31,764 nucleotides of DNA from positions 1 to 31,764 of the IMG/VR virus record IMGVR_UViG_3300034524_000023. One strand, given 5' to 3'. Each line of letters begins with the position of its first letter. Position 1 is the first letter of the stretch. Shown here one piece after another: positions 13,639 through 22,505 of the stretch. Under the pieces are notes generated by a model that saw only the letters and a list, made by a program, of their open reading frames with translations, ran no database searches and was not told the origin of the DNA. The position numbers and the translations under genes were made by a program. This DNA is from a virus.

Positions 13639-13660
13639 TTAGGGGTCTGTTTTTTTTATT
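13623..13660 (+). terminator. Terminator in the late leader
   Basis: The stem AAAACAGATC (13623-13632) pairs with GGTCTGTTTT (13644-13653) with one G-U, an 11-base loop and an eight-T run. It lies about 50 bases after the late promoter and before the first late gene, so late transcription must read through it or be regulated here. Confidence 0.8.
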
Positions 13661-13681
13661 AGTTAAAAAGGTCGTGACGAT

Positions 13682-13846
13682 ATGCAACATTATAAAGATA
13701 AATGCAAAGGTTGCCTATGGCTGAAAATGTGCGATGAAGGACACTTTGTCTGCTTTTGGTCTAAGTGCCATAAAGAGGTTGGCAGGTCACTGCCAAAGGA
13801 AACAAAACAGATTAAGAGAGATGAGGGTAATGGCAAGAAACGCTAG
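13682..13846 (+). CDS. 54-residue Cys-rich zinc-finger-like protein
   Basis: The frame contains CKGC at residues 8-11, then C17, C24 and C29 with nearby His, a compact metal-binding pattern, and a basic C-terminus. AAGGT lies about 9 bases before the ATG. It is the first gene after the late leader. Confidence 0.6.
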   Translation: MQHYKDKCKGCLWLKMCDEGHFVCFWSKCHKEVGRSLPKETKQIKRDEGNGKKR

Positions 13847-14054
13847 AGAACTTACAGTAACGGTAAAGGTTAAGAAAACAATATATGGCAAAGTTATTCT
13901 TGGTTCCATACCATTATTTGCAAGATTTAAACTTATAACAAAAGAAACAGCTCAGGATATAATAAACGGAAAAATGAACAGGTTATTTAAAATAAGGATC
14001 AATCGTGGAAAATATAAAAAGCTAGAACTGAATAGAGAAATTGAATCAGCATAA
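13830..14054 (+). CDS. Small hypothetical protein
   Basis: A 74-residue basic protein (ELTVTVKVKKTIYGKVIL, then GKMNRLFKIRINRGKYKKL). The ATG at 13830 is preferred over upstream starts because AAGAGAG lies 9 bases before it; it overlaps the previous gene by 17 bases. It sits just ahead of the HNH/terminase genes. No family recognised. Confidence 0.65.
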   Translation: MARNARELTVTVKVKKTIYGKVILGSIPLFARFKLITKETAQDIINGKMNRLFKIRINRGKYKKLELNREIESA

Positions 14055-14076
14055 CACATAATAAAGAAGTGATGAT

Positions 14077-14361
14077 ATGTACAAAGACTCACGCTGGATA
14101 AAGAAAAGAGAAGTGATTCTGAGAATGGATAAGTATCTATGCAGGGAATGCAGTAGGTACGGGAAAAGAAAGCAAGCCAATACAGTTCACCACGTTATAC
14201 CAGTTCAAGAAAGACCAGATCTTAAATATGAAAATGAAAATCTATTGTCATTATGCGATAAATGTCACAACAAAATGCATGACAGAGTGACAAACAAATT
14301 AACACAAACAGGGCTTTATTGGGTTAGAAAACTAATATCCCCCCCACCTTCCAGCATTTAA
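14077..14361 (+). CDS. HNH endonuclease (packaging-associated)
   Basis: A 94-residue HNH nuclease: CRECSRYGK at 22-30, TVHHVIPVQERPDL near 46-59 and LLSLCDKCHNKMHD near 66-79 give the CxxC...HH...N...CxxCH signature with the H-N-H metal centre. HNH proteins directly upstream of P27/HK97-type terminases are needed for cos cleavage and packaging in several Gram-positive cos phages. A weak AGAAGTGAT site precedes the ATG. Confidence 0.92.
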   Translation: MYKDSRWIKKREVILRMDKYLCRECSRYGKRKQANTVHHVIPVQERPDLKYENENLLSLCDKCHNKMHDRVTNKLTQTGLYWVRKLISPPPSSI

Positions 14362-14437
14362 AACAATGCTTAAAGGACCGGCGAGGAAAACCTTTTCCAA
14401 TAGAGCGAACCTGTGAAAAATTTTTTTTGGAGGTGAT
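14339..14437. other. Candidate cos region
   Basis: The HNH-to-TerS junction holds a C7 tract (14339-14345), a 6-bp dyad AGCATT/AATGCT (14353-14370), a second dyad GGAAAA/TTTTCC (14385-14398) and an eight-T tract. HNH plus a P27-type TerS usually marks a cohesive-end phage with cos in this interval. The exact cut cannot be read from sequence alone. Confidence 0.35.
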
Positions 14438-14443
14438 TTGGAA

Positions 14444-14797
14444 ATGTCTGGGAAACGCATTACTAAAGAAGCAATTAAGCGAAAAACGATAGCAGACATG
14501 AAAAAGCTAGGTATTTTTAAACCCGAATATACCCCCTTAGTTGACATTTTTGCAGAACTAAATGAGCAATATGAACGGATCACCAAAGAATACAAAGATA
14601 GCGGTTATAAATTCCAAGAAGAGACACTCCAAGGTGGTGCAAAGAAGTCTCCGATTGTTGCCACGCTGGAAGTGTTAAGAAAAGATATTCTAGCCTATTC
14701 AGACAGGCTTTGTTTAAATCCTAAATCATTAGAAACTGTGACCATTGAGAAGAAAGGCAATTCAAGATTGGCATCTGTGCTTGAAAAGTTAGAATGA
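14444..14797 (+). CDS. terS: Terminase small subunit, P27 family
   Basis: A 117-residue DNA-recognition subunit of the packaging motor. The helical, Lys-rich N-terminus, the central LVDIFAELNEQYERITKEYKD helix and the C-terminal LCLNPKSLETVTIEKK segment are typical of P27-like TerS. GGAGGTGAT is upstream: the ATG at 14444 is 10 bases from GGAGG, a TTG at 14438 only 4, so the ATG is preferred. It overlaps TerL by 4 bases (ATGA). Confidence 0.88.
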   Translation: MSGKRITKEAIKRKTIADMKKLGIFKPEYTPLVDIFAELNEQYERITKEYKDSGYKFQEETLQGGAKKSPIVATLEVLRKDILAYSDRLCLNPKSLETVTIEKKGNSRLASVLEKLE

Positions 14798-16509
14798 AAC
14801 ACAAAAACAAAAGCACAGTAATGAAGTATGCAAACGACATAATAAGCGGGAAAAAGGTTGCTTGCAAAGAATTGATTCAGGCAGCACAACGGTTTCTAGA
14901 TGATTTAGAAAATAAAGAGTATGACTTCAATCCCAAAGATGCAGAGTTTGTTATTCAGATAATTGAAAAAACCTTTGTTCATGATCAGGGAGAAAAACTA
15001 GATGGAACACCAATTGCCGGGACTCCATTCCTTCTTGAACCATGGCAAAAGTTTGTAATATATAATACATTAGGATTTTACCTAAAAAAAACAAAGATAA
15101 GACGATTCAAAGAAGTATTTATATTCATCCCTAGAAAAAATGCAAAGACAAGATTTGTTGCTGCTTTATCCTGGGCATTGGGACTGCTTGAAAGATTATC
15201 GGGTTCAAAAGTTTATATAGTTGGTGCAGCTCTTGAACAATCATTGCAATCTTTTAAATTCATCTTATACAACCTGGACAAAATGGGAGAAAGAGAAAGC
15301 TTCAGAGTTTTAGACAACAACCAGGAACATTCAATTAGTGGTGACTTTGGACAAGGGAGTTTATATATAAAAGCATTGGCGGCTAATCCAGACAGACAGG
15401 ATTCACTAAACTGTAACATAGGGATAGCAGATGAGTTACATGCTTATAAAAGTCCTAAGCAATACAACATCATCAAAGAAGCAATGAAAGCATACACAAA
15501 TAAATTGATGATTGGGATAACAACCGCTGGAGATAACATGAATACATTCTGTTATCGAAGGCTTGAATACTGTAAAAAGATACTTGATAAGACCATCAAA
15601 GATGAGTCTTATTTTGTTTTTATATGCAAAGCTGACCAGGATGAGAATGGGGATGTTGATTATACAAACCCTATTGAGCATGAGAAAGCAAACCCTAACT
15701 ATGGAATTTCAATAAGACCATGGGATATGAACAACGATGCAATGCAAGCTCAAAACGATCCACAACAAAGAAAAGACTTCCTGGCAAAATCGTTGAATGT
15801 TTATACTGCAGCGATGAAAGCATACTTCAATGTTGATGAATTCAGATTATCGGACAGTAAATACAATTGGACCATATCAGAACTAATCAAGCTTCCGATT
15901 CAATGGTTTGGTGGTGCGGATTTATCTAAACTTCACGACTTAACAGCAGCTGCATTGTATGGGACATATAAAGATGTTGACATAATCATTTCACATGCAT
16001 GGTTCCCGATTGTAGCTGCACATCTTAAAGCTGAAGAAGATGGAATTCCTCTTTTTGGCTGGCTAGATGATGGATGGCTAACCATGTGCAACCATCCAGT
16101 AGTCAATCATGCAGATGTAGTGAATTGGTTTGTAGGGAAAAAGAAAGATGGTTTCAAAATTAAAGAGGTAGGGCATGATAGAAAGTTCTGCAGGGAATAC
16201 TTCATAGGGATGAAGGGTGCAGGATTCAAGATAAAAGACCAACCTCAATATTTTTACAAAAAATCAGAAGGTTTCAGGAGGATTGAAGCTAAGGCAAAAG
16301 AAGGAAAGCTCTATTACCTACATTCAGAAGCCTTTGAATACTGTCTCCAAAACGTTAAAGCAATAGAAAAGACAGATGACATGATTCAGTATGAAAAAAT
16401 AACACCAGAAAGCCGAGTAGATATATTCGATGCTTCAGTATTTGCCTGCGTTAGAATGCTTGAAAACTTAGAGAAAGCTTCAAGCTTGAAACAATACTTA
16501 GGAGAGTGA
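14794..16509 (+). CDS. terL: Terminase large subunit
   Basis: A 571-residue packaging ATPase and nuclease. Walker A-like PRKNAKT is at 113-119 after the [11 protein letters not shown] adenine motif, Walker B is NIGIADE (208-214), and the nuclease domain starts at [14 protein letters not shown] with D376 as the first metal-binding Asp. Length and motifs fit the HK97/Sfi21-like group that works with P27 TerS and an HNH protein. Translation is coupled to terS through ATGA. Confidence 0.97.
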   Translation: MKHKNKSTVMKYANDIISGKKVACKELIQAAQRFLDDLENKEYDFNPKDAEFVIQIIEKTFVHDQGEKLDGTPIAGTPFLLEPWQKFVIYNTLGFYLKKTKIRRFKEVFIFIPRKNAKTRFVAALSWALGLLERLSGSKVYIVGAALEQSLQSFKFILYNLDKMGERESFRVLDNNQEHSISGDFGQGSLYIKALAANPDRQDSLNCNIGIADELHAYKSPKQYNIIKEAMKAYTNKLMIGITTAGDNMNTFCYRRLEYCKKILDKTIKDESYFVFICKADQDENGDVDYTNPIEHEKANPNYGISIRPWDMNNDAMQAQNDPQQRKDFLAKSLNVYTAAMKAYFNVDEFRLSDSKYNWTISELIKLPIQWFGGADLSKLHDLTAAALYGTYKDVDIIISHAWFPIVAAHLKAEEDGIPLFGWLDDGWLTMCNHPVVNHADVVNWFVGKKKDGFKIKEVGHDRKFCREYFIGMKGAGFKIKDQPQYFYKKSEGFRRIEAKAKEGKLYYLHSEAFEYCLQNVKAIEKTDDMIQYEKITPESRVDIFDASVFACVRMLENLEKASSLKQYLGE

Positions 16510-16513
16510 TTAT

Positions 16514-17713
16514 ATGAGCTTTATGGATCTATTTAGAAGAGCCAGAGCAGAGCCAAAAGAGAAAAGGGATGCATTAGCAATATTTTTAACCTCGGATGAC
16601 TATAGTTCTTGGGTAGCGGAAGGTTACACTAGGCTATCAGATAACCCGGAAGTCAAAACAGCGGTTCACAAGATAGCTGAATTGATTTCAACTATGACAA
16701 TACACTTGATGCAGGACACTGAGGATGGTGCAAAAAGGATAAAGAATGAGTTGTCCAGGAAAATAGACATCAAACCTTATAAATACATGACAAGAAAGAA
16801 CTGGATGTATAACATTGTTTACACGATGCTACTCGCTGGTGATGGAAACGCAATTGTTTATCCTGAAATAGAGGGTGGATTAATAAAGGGACTGAAACCA
16901 TTAGAACCTGAGAAGATATCGATTCAAGCATCGGTAGATGAATATAAGATTATATACAACCAGGTCAGAACATATGCATATGATGAGGTGCTGCACTTTA
17001 TGATCAACCCGGACCCGAATAAGCCATATAAGGGAACCGGATACAAAGTTGTTTTAAGTGATCTGACAACCAACCTAAAGCAAGCATCAACCACTAAAAA
17101 GAATTTCATGACTTCGAAGTGGCGGCCACCTTTAATAATTTCAGTAGATGGTCTTATAGATGATATGACTTATGAAGATGGCAGAGACAAAATTCTAAGC
17201 AAATATGTATCCTCGGTTGATGAAGGAAAACCTTGGGTTATTCCAAATGACATGATAAAGGTTGAGCAAGTAAAACCACTCAGTTTAAGTGATTTAGCAA
17301 TAAATGAAACAGTACAACTTGATAAAAAAACAGTAGCAGGAATCTTAGGAGTGCCTGCTTTTTTATTGGGAGTGGGAGATTTCAATAAAGATGAGTACAA
17401 TACATTCATCAATTCCACAATACTTACTATTGCTAAGGGGATAGAACAAGAACTGACTGGAAAACTTCTTTATTCACCTGATTTGTACTTCAAATTGAAT
17501 CCAAGGTCACTATATTCATACGACCTTAAGGAGCTGGCGGATGTTGGTGGAAGCTTATATGTTAGAGGTGTAATGCTTGGTAATGAAGTCAGAGACTGGA
17601 TAGGGTTGACACCACTTGAGGGACTGTCTGAAAGGGTTATTCTAGAAAACTACATACCTGCAGGCATGATTGGTGATCAAAAGAAATTAGTTCAAGGAGG
17701 TGAAGAGAATTGA
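16514..17713 (+). CDS. Portal protein, HK97 type
   Basis: A 399-residue protein forming the dodecameric DNA channel. The N-terminal [20 protein letters not shown] segment, [13 protein letters not shown], the [10 protein letters not shown] stretch and [13 protein letters not shown] near residue 277 are typical of HK97-family portals. It follows terL after 4 bases with TAGGAGAG upstream, and its stop overlaps the protease start. Confidence 0.95.
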   Translation: MSFMDLFRRARAEPKEKRDALAIFLTSDDYSSWVAEGYTRLSDNPEVKTAVHKIAELISTMTIHLMQDTEDGAKRIKNELSRKIDIKPYKYMTRKNWMYNIVYTMLLAGDGNAIVYPEIEGGLIKGLKPLEPEKISIQASVDEYKIIYNQVRTYAYDEVLHFMINPDPNKPYKGTGYKVVLSDLTTNLKQASTTKKNFMTSKWRPPLIISVDGLIDDMTYEDGRDKILSKYVSSVDEGKPWVIPNDMIKVEQVKPLSLSDLAINETVQLDKKTVAGILGVPAFLLGVGDFNKDEYNTFINSTILTIAKGIEQELTGKLLYSPDLYFKLNPRSLYSYDLKELADVGGSLYVRGVMLGNEVRDWIGLTPLEGLSERVILENYIPAGMIGDQKKLVQGGEEN

Positions 17714-18279
17714 AAAACAGAAGGTTTAAAACCATATCAAGTGAATTTAGGGCAGAGGAAACCGATGGAGATCTTTTCATTGAGGGATATTTCTCTGTGT
17801 TCAACAAAGAAACTGAGCTTTGGCCAGGTGCGTTTGAATCAGTATCACCAAATGCTTTTAATGAGACACTTTCCAATGATATCAGAGCACTGACTAATCA
17901 TGACACCAGGTTGGTTCTTGGGAGAAACAAATCAGGCACGCTGGAACTTAAAACAGACGGTAGAGGATTATGGGGAAGAATAAAAATAAATTCAAAAGAT
18001 GTTGATGCATTGAACCTTTATGAGAGAGTCAAGAGGGGTGATGTTGATCAGTGTTCTTTTGGGTTTAACATATTAGAGGAATCCACAGATTTCAGAGAAG
18101 ATGGAACTATTAAATGGACATTAGAAAGAATTGATCTACATGAAGTTTCTGTATGCACATTCCCAGCTTATGATGATACCAGTGTTCAAGCAAGGGAGAA
18201 AGACCTAGAGAAACTGACAGATAAAAAAAGAGAAGCAAAGAAACATGAATTGAAAGTGAGGTTGAAAAAATGGCATTAA
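17710..18279 (+). CDS. HK97-type prohead protease
   Basis: A 189-residue serine protease that removes the scaffold-like N-terminus of the capsid protein during maturation. [23 protein letters not shown] with H64, and [10 protein letters not shown] with S116 mark the fold and catalytic pair. The start is TTG, 7 bases after AGGAGGTGA; its TGA is shared with the portal frame. The gene overlaps the capsid gene by 10 bases. Confidence 0.94.
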   Translation: MKNRRFKTISSEFRAEETDGDLFIEGYFSVFNKETELWPGAFESVSPNAFNETLSNDIRALTNHDTRLVLGRNKSGTLELKTDGRGLWGRIKINSKDVDALNLYERVKRGDVDQCSFGFNILEESTDFREDGTIKWTLERIDLHEVSVCTFPAYDDTSVQAREKDLEKLTDKKREAKKHELKVRLKKWH

Positions 18280-19673
18280 GACAATTAATTTTAAACAAGA
18301 AGCTTGAGAAGAAACGTTCTGAACTTCAGGAGTTGATTCAAAAAGATACTGAGATTCAAGAAAGAAGTACTCAAGCCGAAGCAGCACTGGAAGAAGCTCG
18401 GACAGATGAAGAAATAAAAGCTGTAGAGGATGAGATTGCAGAAGTTGAAAGAATGCAAGAAGAGAACGATGGAGCAAAATCAAAACTAGAAACAGAGATG
18501 CAAGAGATTGAAGATGAGCTAGAGGAACTTAAAAGAAATGAACCACCAAAGCCTAATGAATCTGGCGAAAGAAGCAAGGCACAAACAATTGAATTTGATG
18601 GAAAGAGAGGTAATACAGGCATGTTAAAAAGAGGATTCTTCAAAGAAATGAATTTAGAATCAAGAGATGCATTTATGCAAAGAGAAGAAGTAAAAGAGTT
18701 TTTAGTTAGGGCAAGAAATTTGATAGGTCAAAAAAGAGCAGTTACAGGTGGAGATTTAGTCATACCGGATGTAATGCTTGAACTATTGAGAGACAATTTA
18801 CACAGGTATTCAAAACTGCTTAAATATTTCACAGTGAAGTCTTTAAAAGGAACTTCTAGACAAAACGTAACAGGTGCGATACCAGAAGGTATTTGGACTG
18901 AAGCAGTTGGATCATTAAATGAATTAGCATTAAGCTTTAGCCAAATAGAGCTTGATGGATATAAAGTAGGTGGATTTGTACCAGTTGCAAATTCTATCTT
19001 GGAAGATTCAGACGTTAATCTTGCAAGTGAAATATTAGATGTACTTGGACAAGCCATAGGTTATGCAGTAGATAAAGCTGGACTATTCGGAACTGGAACA
19101 AAAATGCCAGTTGGTATTGCTACTAGACTAGCTGAAACTGCGGAACCTGCATATTGGGGAACTAATCAGGCAGCATGGACAGACCTACATATTTCAAACA
19201 TAGTGAAGTTTGACGGAGCATCTTTGACTGGTGCAGCATTCTTTAAGGCATTGATCCTTAAATGTGCAGTAGCAAAAGCAAACTATTCAAGTGGAGTTAA
19301 GTTCTGGGCAATGAACTCTACTACTTATGCTACTATAATGGCTAATGCAATAGAATTTAATGCAGCAGGAGCATTGGTTTCAGCAGTAAATAATCAAATG
19401 CCAGTAATCGGTGGAGATATTGTTATTCTAGACTTCATATCTGACAATGATATCATTGGTGGGTTTGGGTCATTATACCTATTGGCAGAAAGAGCGGGAG
19501 CACAACTTGCTGCATCTGAGCATGTTAAGTTCACTGAAGATCAAACAGTATTCAAAGGCACTGCTAGATATGATGGGAAACCAGTATTCGGAGAAGGCTT
19601 TGTTGCAATTAATATAGCCAATGCTGCGGTAACAACAACCAAGAACTTTGCTGCGGATACAGTAAACCCCTAG
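18270..19673 (+). CDS. Major capsid protein, HK97 fold (unshifted form)
   Basis: A 467-residue precursor. Residues 1-95 are a long coiled coil (scaffolding delta domain), removed by the upstream protease, probably near residue 110. The rest is the HK97 fold: AVTGGDLVIPDVM, GAIPEGIWTEAVG, the A-domain IGYAVDKAGLFGTGTKMPVGI and a C-terminal P-domain strand. The frame ends at TAG 19671-19673, immediately after a canonical slippery heptamer, so a fraction of ribosomes should continue in the -1 frame to 19948, giving a 559-residue form. Both forms would assemble in one shell. Confidence 0.95.
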   Translation: MALRQLILNKKLEKKRSELQELIQKDTEIQERSTQAEAALEEARTDEEIKAVEDEIAEVERMQEENDGAKSKLETEMQEIEDELEELKRNEPPKPNESGERSKAQTIEFDGKRGNTGMLKRGFFKEMNLESRDAFMQREEVKEFLVRARNLIGQKRAVTGGDLVIPDVMLELLRDNLHRYSKLLKYFTVKSLKGTSRQNVTGAIPEGIWTEAVGSLNELALSFSQIELDGYKVGGFVPVANSILEDSDVNLASEILDVLGQAIGYAVDKAGLFGTGTKMPVGIATRLAETAEPAYWGTNQAAWTDLHISNIVKFDGASLTGAAFFKALILKCAVAKANYSSGVKFWAMNSTTYATIMANAIEFNAAGALVSAVNNQMPVIGGDIVILDFISDNDIIGGFGSLYLLAERAGAQLAASEHVKFTEDQTVFKGTARYDGKPVFGEGFVAINIANAAVTTTKNFAADTVNP

Positions 19674-19706
19674 ATGCGGCCCTATCTTCGCTGGCGATAG
19701 GGTCGC
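19664..19706 (+). promoter_or_regulatory. -1 programmed ribosomal frameshift signal in the capsid gene
   Basis: A canonical X_XXY_YYZ heptamer A_AAC_CCC lies at 19664-19670, directly before the zero-frame TAG. After a 5-base spacer comes an 11-bp hairpin (19676-19686 with 19696-19706, one G-U pair, 9-base loop), close to the ribosome entry position for stimulators. After slippage the ribosome reads CTA GAT GCG and continues for 92 codons. Confidence 0.9.
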
Positions 19707-19948
19707 TTGAACTGACACCATCATTTGATCAGTCAGTTTACAGCTATACAGCACCTACAACCAACGCTACAAATACAATAACAGCTGTAGTAGCTAAAGT
19801 GGGAGCTGTAATCTCTATTCTTGTAAATGATGTTGCCCATACAAATGGTCAGGCAGCTACATGGAATGAAGGAGAAAATACAGTTGCAATTACTGTAACT
19901 TATGGAACTACAGTTAAGACTTACACAGTTGTTGTTACTAAATCATGA
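19670..19948 (+). CDS. Cadherin-like domain added to the capsid protein by -1 frameshift
   Basis: The -1 frame encodes 92 residues after the slip and has no usable start of its own. The sequence LSSLAIGSLELTPSFDQSVY, then SYTAPTTNATNTITAVVA, WNEGENTVAITV and a final KTYTVVVTKS strand follows the cadherin-like beta-sandwich pattern (PF12733-type) seen on bacterial surface proteins and phage virions. Fused to the capsid C-terminus it should project from the shell, perhaps binding host glycans or mucus. It would be present only on frameshifted subunits. Confidence 0.88.
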   Translation, partial: LDAALSSLAIGSLELTPSFDQSVYSYTAPTTNATNTITAVVAKVGAVISILVNDVAHTNGQAATWNEGENTVAITVTYGTTVKTYTVVVTKS

Positions 19949-19963
19949 TAGGTTGTGATTTGA

Positions 19964-20245
19964 ATGGATGCTGTAACAATATTACCATTCCTAAAAAGTA
20001 GAATGGGTCTTACGAGTTCAGCAAGAGATGAGTACTTAACAAAACGAATAGAAGCGACTCTTGATGAGTTGGAAAATGAGAAGGGGCTTTCACTTGATAG
20101 TGAGAGTCCTAATCATTTGATGTTTGTAGTAGATTATACAGAGTGGCAATATAAGACAGTTGGGAAACAAGAAGGAATGCCTAGACACCTTCAACTTAGA
20201 TTACACAATTTGATGATACGCTCTAATGCAGATACTGAGGTGTAA
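19964..20245 (+). CDS. Head-tail connector (gp6-like)
   Basis: A 93-residue helical protein, MDAVTILPFLKSRMGLTSSARDEYLTKRIEATLDEL, typical of the adaptor that docks under the portal in HK97-like phages. It follows the frameshift extension by 15 bases, with AGGTTGTGAT upstream. Confidence 0.82.
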   Translation: MDAVTILPFLKSRMGLTSSARDEYLTKRIEATLDELENEKGLSLDSESPNHLMFVVDYTEWQYKTVGKQEGMPRHLQLRLHNLMIRSNADTEV

Positions 20246-20247
20246 TC

Positions 20248-20553
20248 ATGCTAATGGATAAAGAGATAACCTTAATCCCTTATACAGTTACCAAAGATGA
20301 CTTAGAGCAGGATATAGAGACACCAGGTAATCCTATAAGTGTTTTTGGTGGAGTCAAAGACATATCACAAACAGAATTCTATAAAGCTGCACAATCTGAG
20401 TACAAGCCATCTATCAAGATAGTTCTGTGGATCTATGACTACAACCAGGAAAAAGAATTTCAATATGATGGCAATACCTACAGAGTCTTGAGGAAGTACA
20501 GACCAGAAGATAGTGAATTTATTGAACTTACTGGTGAAGAAGTAACTGGATAG
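20248..20553 (+). CDS. Head-tail adaptor/closure protein
   Basis: A 101-residue beta-rich protein (VFGGVKDISQTEFYKAAQS, then KIVLWIYDYNQEKEFQYDG and YRVLRKYR) matching the small-barrel head-closure family (SPP1 gp16-like). It is two bases after the connector and has GAGGTG upstream. Confidence 0.8.
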   Translation: MLMDKEITLIPYTVTKDDLEQDIETPGNPISVFGGVKDISQTEFYKAAQSEYKPSIKIVLWIYDYNQEKEFQYDGNTYRVLRKYRPEDSEFIELTGEEVTG

Positions 20554-20564
20554 AGGTGATTAAG

Positions 20565-20969
20565 TTGGGCAGACCTAGAAAGCATGCCCGGGTCGGTGTG
20601 GAGAAAGTAGCCTTGGAGATAATCAATGCAATAAATGATTATACAGAAGAAGTTAGAGAAGCAGCTCAAGAAGCACTGGATAGAAACGCTAAAGAGATGC
20701 TTAGAGAACTTAAATCAACAGCACCTAAAGACCAGGGTGACTACATGAAAAGCTTTAGACTTAAAAAAGTAAATAAGCATAGACTTGTTACAAGGTTGGT
20801 TCACAACAAAGACCACTATAGACTTACTCACCTTCTTGAAAAAGGACATGCTAAGGTTAATGGTGGAAGAACAAAGGCTATTCCACACTTTAAGCCGGTT
20901 GAAAAGAAATATGTAAAAAAATTAGAAGATGAAGTTGAAGAAATCATCAAGAATGGAGGAGCATTATGA
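20565..20969 (+). CDS. HK97 gp10-like tail-completion protein
   Basis: A 134-residue protein. AAQEALDRNAKEMLRELKSTAPKDQGDY followed by RLTHLLEKGHAKVNGGRT and IPHFKPVEKK is the signature of the gp10-like neck family. TTG at 20565 is used because AGGTG is 6 bases upstream; the GTG at 20556 is inside that site. It overlaps the next gene by 4 bases. Confidence 0.88.
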   Translation: MGRPRKHARVGVEKVALEIINAINDYTEEVREAAQEALDRNAKEMLRELKSTAPKDQGDYMKSFRLKKVNKHRLVTRLVHNKDHYRLTHLLEKGHAKVNGGRTKAIPHFKPVEKKYVKKLEDEVEEIIKNGGAL

Positions 20970-21280
20970 CATTGGCAGAGCTTAAAACGAAGCTAAAAGA
21001 TATCGGTTATCCGGTGAGTTATAGTCATTTCAAAGAGAAACAGACTCCACCATTTATAGTCTATTTGTTCGTTGATGATGATGACTTCAAAGCAGACAAC
21101 ATAAATTATGCTTCAATATCAAATGTGGATATAGAACTTTATACAAGCATCAAAGATGAAGCAGCAGAAAAGAAAATAGAGGACCTGCTAAGAGCAAACG
21201 ATATAGCATTCCTAAAAAACGAGACTTGGATTGATGAAGAAAAAATATTCCAGATCACATATTCAATACAAATTATTTAA
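20966..21280 (+). CDS. Tail terminator/joining protein
   Basis: A 104-residue alpha/beta protein (GYPVSYSHFKEKQTPPFIVYLF, then NVDIELYTSIKDEAAEKKIEDLL) in the standard slot for the protein capping the tail tube. GGAGGAG precedes the ATG. Assigned by motif and position. Confidence 0.8.
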   Translation: MTLAELKTKLKDIGYPVSYSHFKEKQTPPFIVYLFVDDDDFKADNINYASISNVDIELYTSIKDEAAEKKIEDLLRANDIAFLKNETWIDEEKIFQITYSIQII

Positions 21281-21294
21281 CAGGAGGTTGAAAA

Positions 21295-22149
21295 ATGAGC
21301 AGGAACAAAGTTAAATATGGTTTCAAAAACGTTCATGTTGCATTTATGAACGATGATACAGTACCTTCATATGATGCTCCTATAGCTGTACCAGGAGCAG
21401 TAAGTTTTGCACCTGGTCCTGAGGGCGATAAAACAACTTTTTACGCAGACGACACTAAATATTTTATCATCACGAGCAACAACGGCTATGCGGGCGATTT
21501 GGTTATGGCAAACGTGCCGGATGATATTCTGGCAGAAATGTTTGGATGGGAAATTGACAACAATGGCATGCTGGTAGAGGTATCAGATGCACAGCCTAAG
21601 TCTTTTGCTCTGATGGGCGAAGTTAAGGGCGATAAAAAAAGCAGAAGGTTTGTGTACTACAACTGCCAAGCATCAAGACCGACAAACGAAAAGAACACCA
21701 AGGGCGAGAGTGTAGAGCCTACTACAGACACTATGACTATGGATGTTTCCCCTATCGTAATAGGAGGAAAAAGCATCGTCAAGGGAGACTTGGAACTGTC
21801 CGACACAAACGCGACAGCATTTAACGAGTTCTTTGATGCTGTTTTGCTTCCGGAGTTTGGAACTATCTCCATCACTGCCCAACCCCAAAACGTATCAGTT
21901 ACAGCTGGGGCCATCACTGAATATTTAAGTGTTGTAGCTACTCATAGCACTGGCGGTGAACTAGGATATCAGTGGTATCAGAATGACCCAAGCGTACCAG
22001 GTGGGTCTGTAGCTATAACTGGGGCGACAAGTGATGAGTTTGCGATACCTTCCACATTGACTGCAGGCGTTTACTACTATTACGTAGCTGTATCGGCAAA
22101 CGGTGCTCCCTCAGTGACCTCTGACGTTGCAACCGTCACTGTTTCGTAG
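21295..22149 (+). CDS. Major tail tube protein with C-terminal Ig-like domain
   Basis: A 284-residue protein. Residues 1-185 are the tube domain (GFKNVHVAFMNDD, FAPGPEGDKTTFYADD, RFVYYNCQASRP, MDVSPIVIGGKSIVKGDLE). Residues about 192-284 are an Ig-like domain (SITAQPQNVSVTAGAITEYL, LGYQWYQNDP, AGVYYYYVAVSANG) that should decorate the outside of the tail, as in several siphoviruses. Here the domain is fused in frame, unlike in the capsid. AGGAGG precedes the ATG. Confidence 0.93.
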   Translation: MSRNKVKYGFKNVHVAFMNDDTVPSYDAPIAVPGAVSFAPGPEGDKTTFYADDTKYFIITSNNGYAGDLVMANVPDDILAEMFGWEIDNNGMLVEVSDAQPKSFALMGEVKGDKKSRRFVYYNCQASRPTNEKNTKGESVEPTTDTMTMDVSPIVIGGKSIVKGDLELSDTNATAFNEFFDAVLLPEFGTISITAQPQNVSVTAGAITEYLSVVATHSTGGELGYQWYQNDPSVPGGSVAITGATSDEFAIPSTLTAGVYYYYVAVSANGAPSVTSDVATVTVS

Positions 22150-22157
22150 GTGGCAAA

Positions 22158-22505
22158 ATGAAAACAATGAAAATCGGGAATAGAGAAATGAACATCGAGG
22201 GGTCAGCATTGACCCCGTTTTTTTATAAAAAAGAATTTAAACAGTCAATGAGTGGAGATCTTGTTAAGATGCAGGACATTGGCGATGACTTATCTAAACT
22301 TGACGATGTAAACATTTTGCAGATGGCATGGGCCTTGGAAAAGACGGCCCTTGTTGATACAGGTAAATCAATAAAAGGCTTTGAGTCTTGGCTGAAAGAC
22401 CTTGGAAAAGTGGACATAACAGAATTCGCATCGGAAGTCATGGAGGAAGTCATGGATGCCACATTTCACGACACCATCAGAGAAGGAGCCGAAGAAGGAA
22501 GTTGA
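22158..22505 (+). CDS. Tail assembly chaperone (G-like)
   Basis: A 115-residue acidic helical protein in the conserved position between tail tube and tape measure. Its 3' end overlaps the next frame by 50 bases. In most siphoviruses the pair is joined by ribosomal frameshifting to make the long chaperone GT, which coats the tape measure. GTGGCAAA upstream gives only a weak ribosome binding site. Confidence 0.83.
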   Translation: MKTMKIGNREMNIEGSALTPFFYKKEFKQSMSGDLVKMQDIGDDLSKLDDVNILQMAWALEKTALVDTGKSIKGFESWLKDLGKVDITEFASEVMEEVMDATFHDTIREGAEEGS

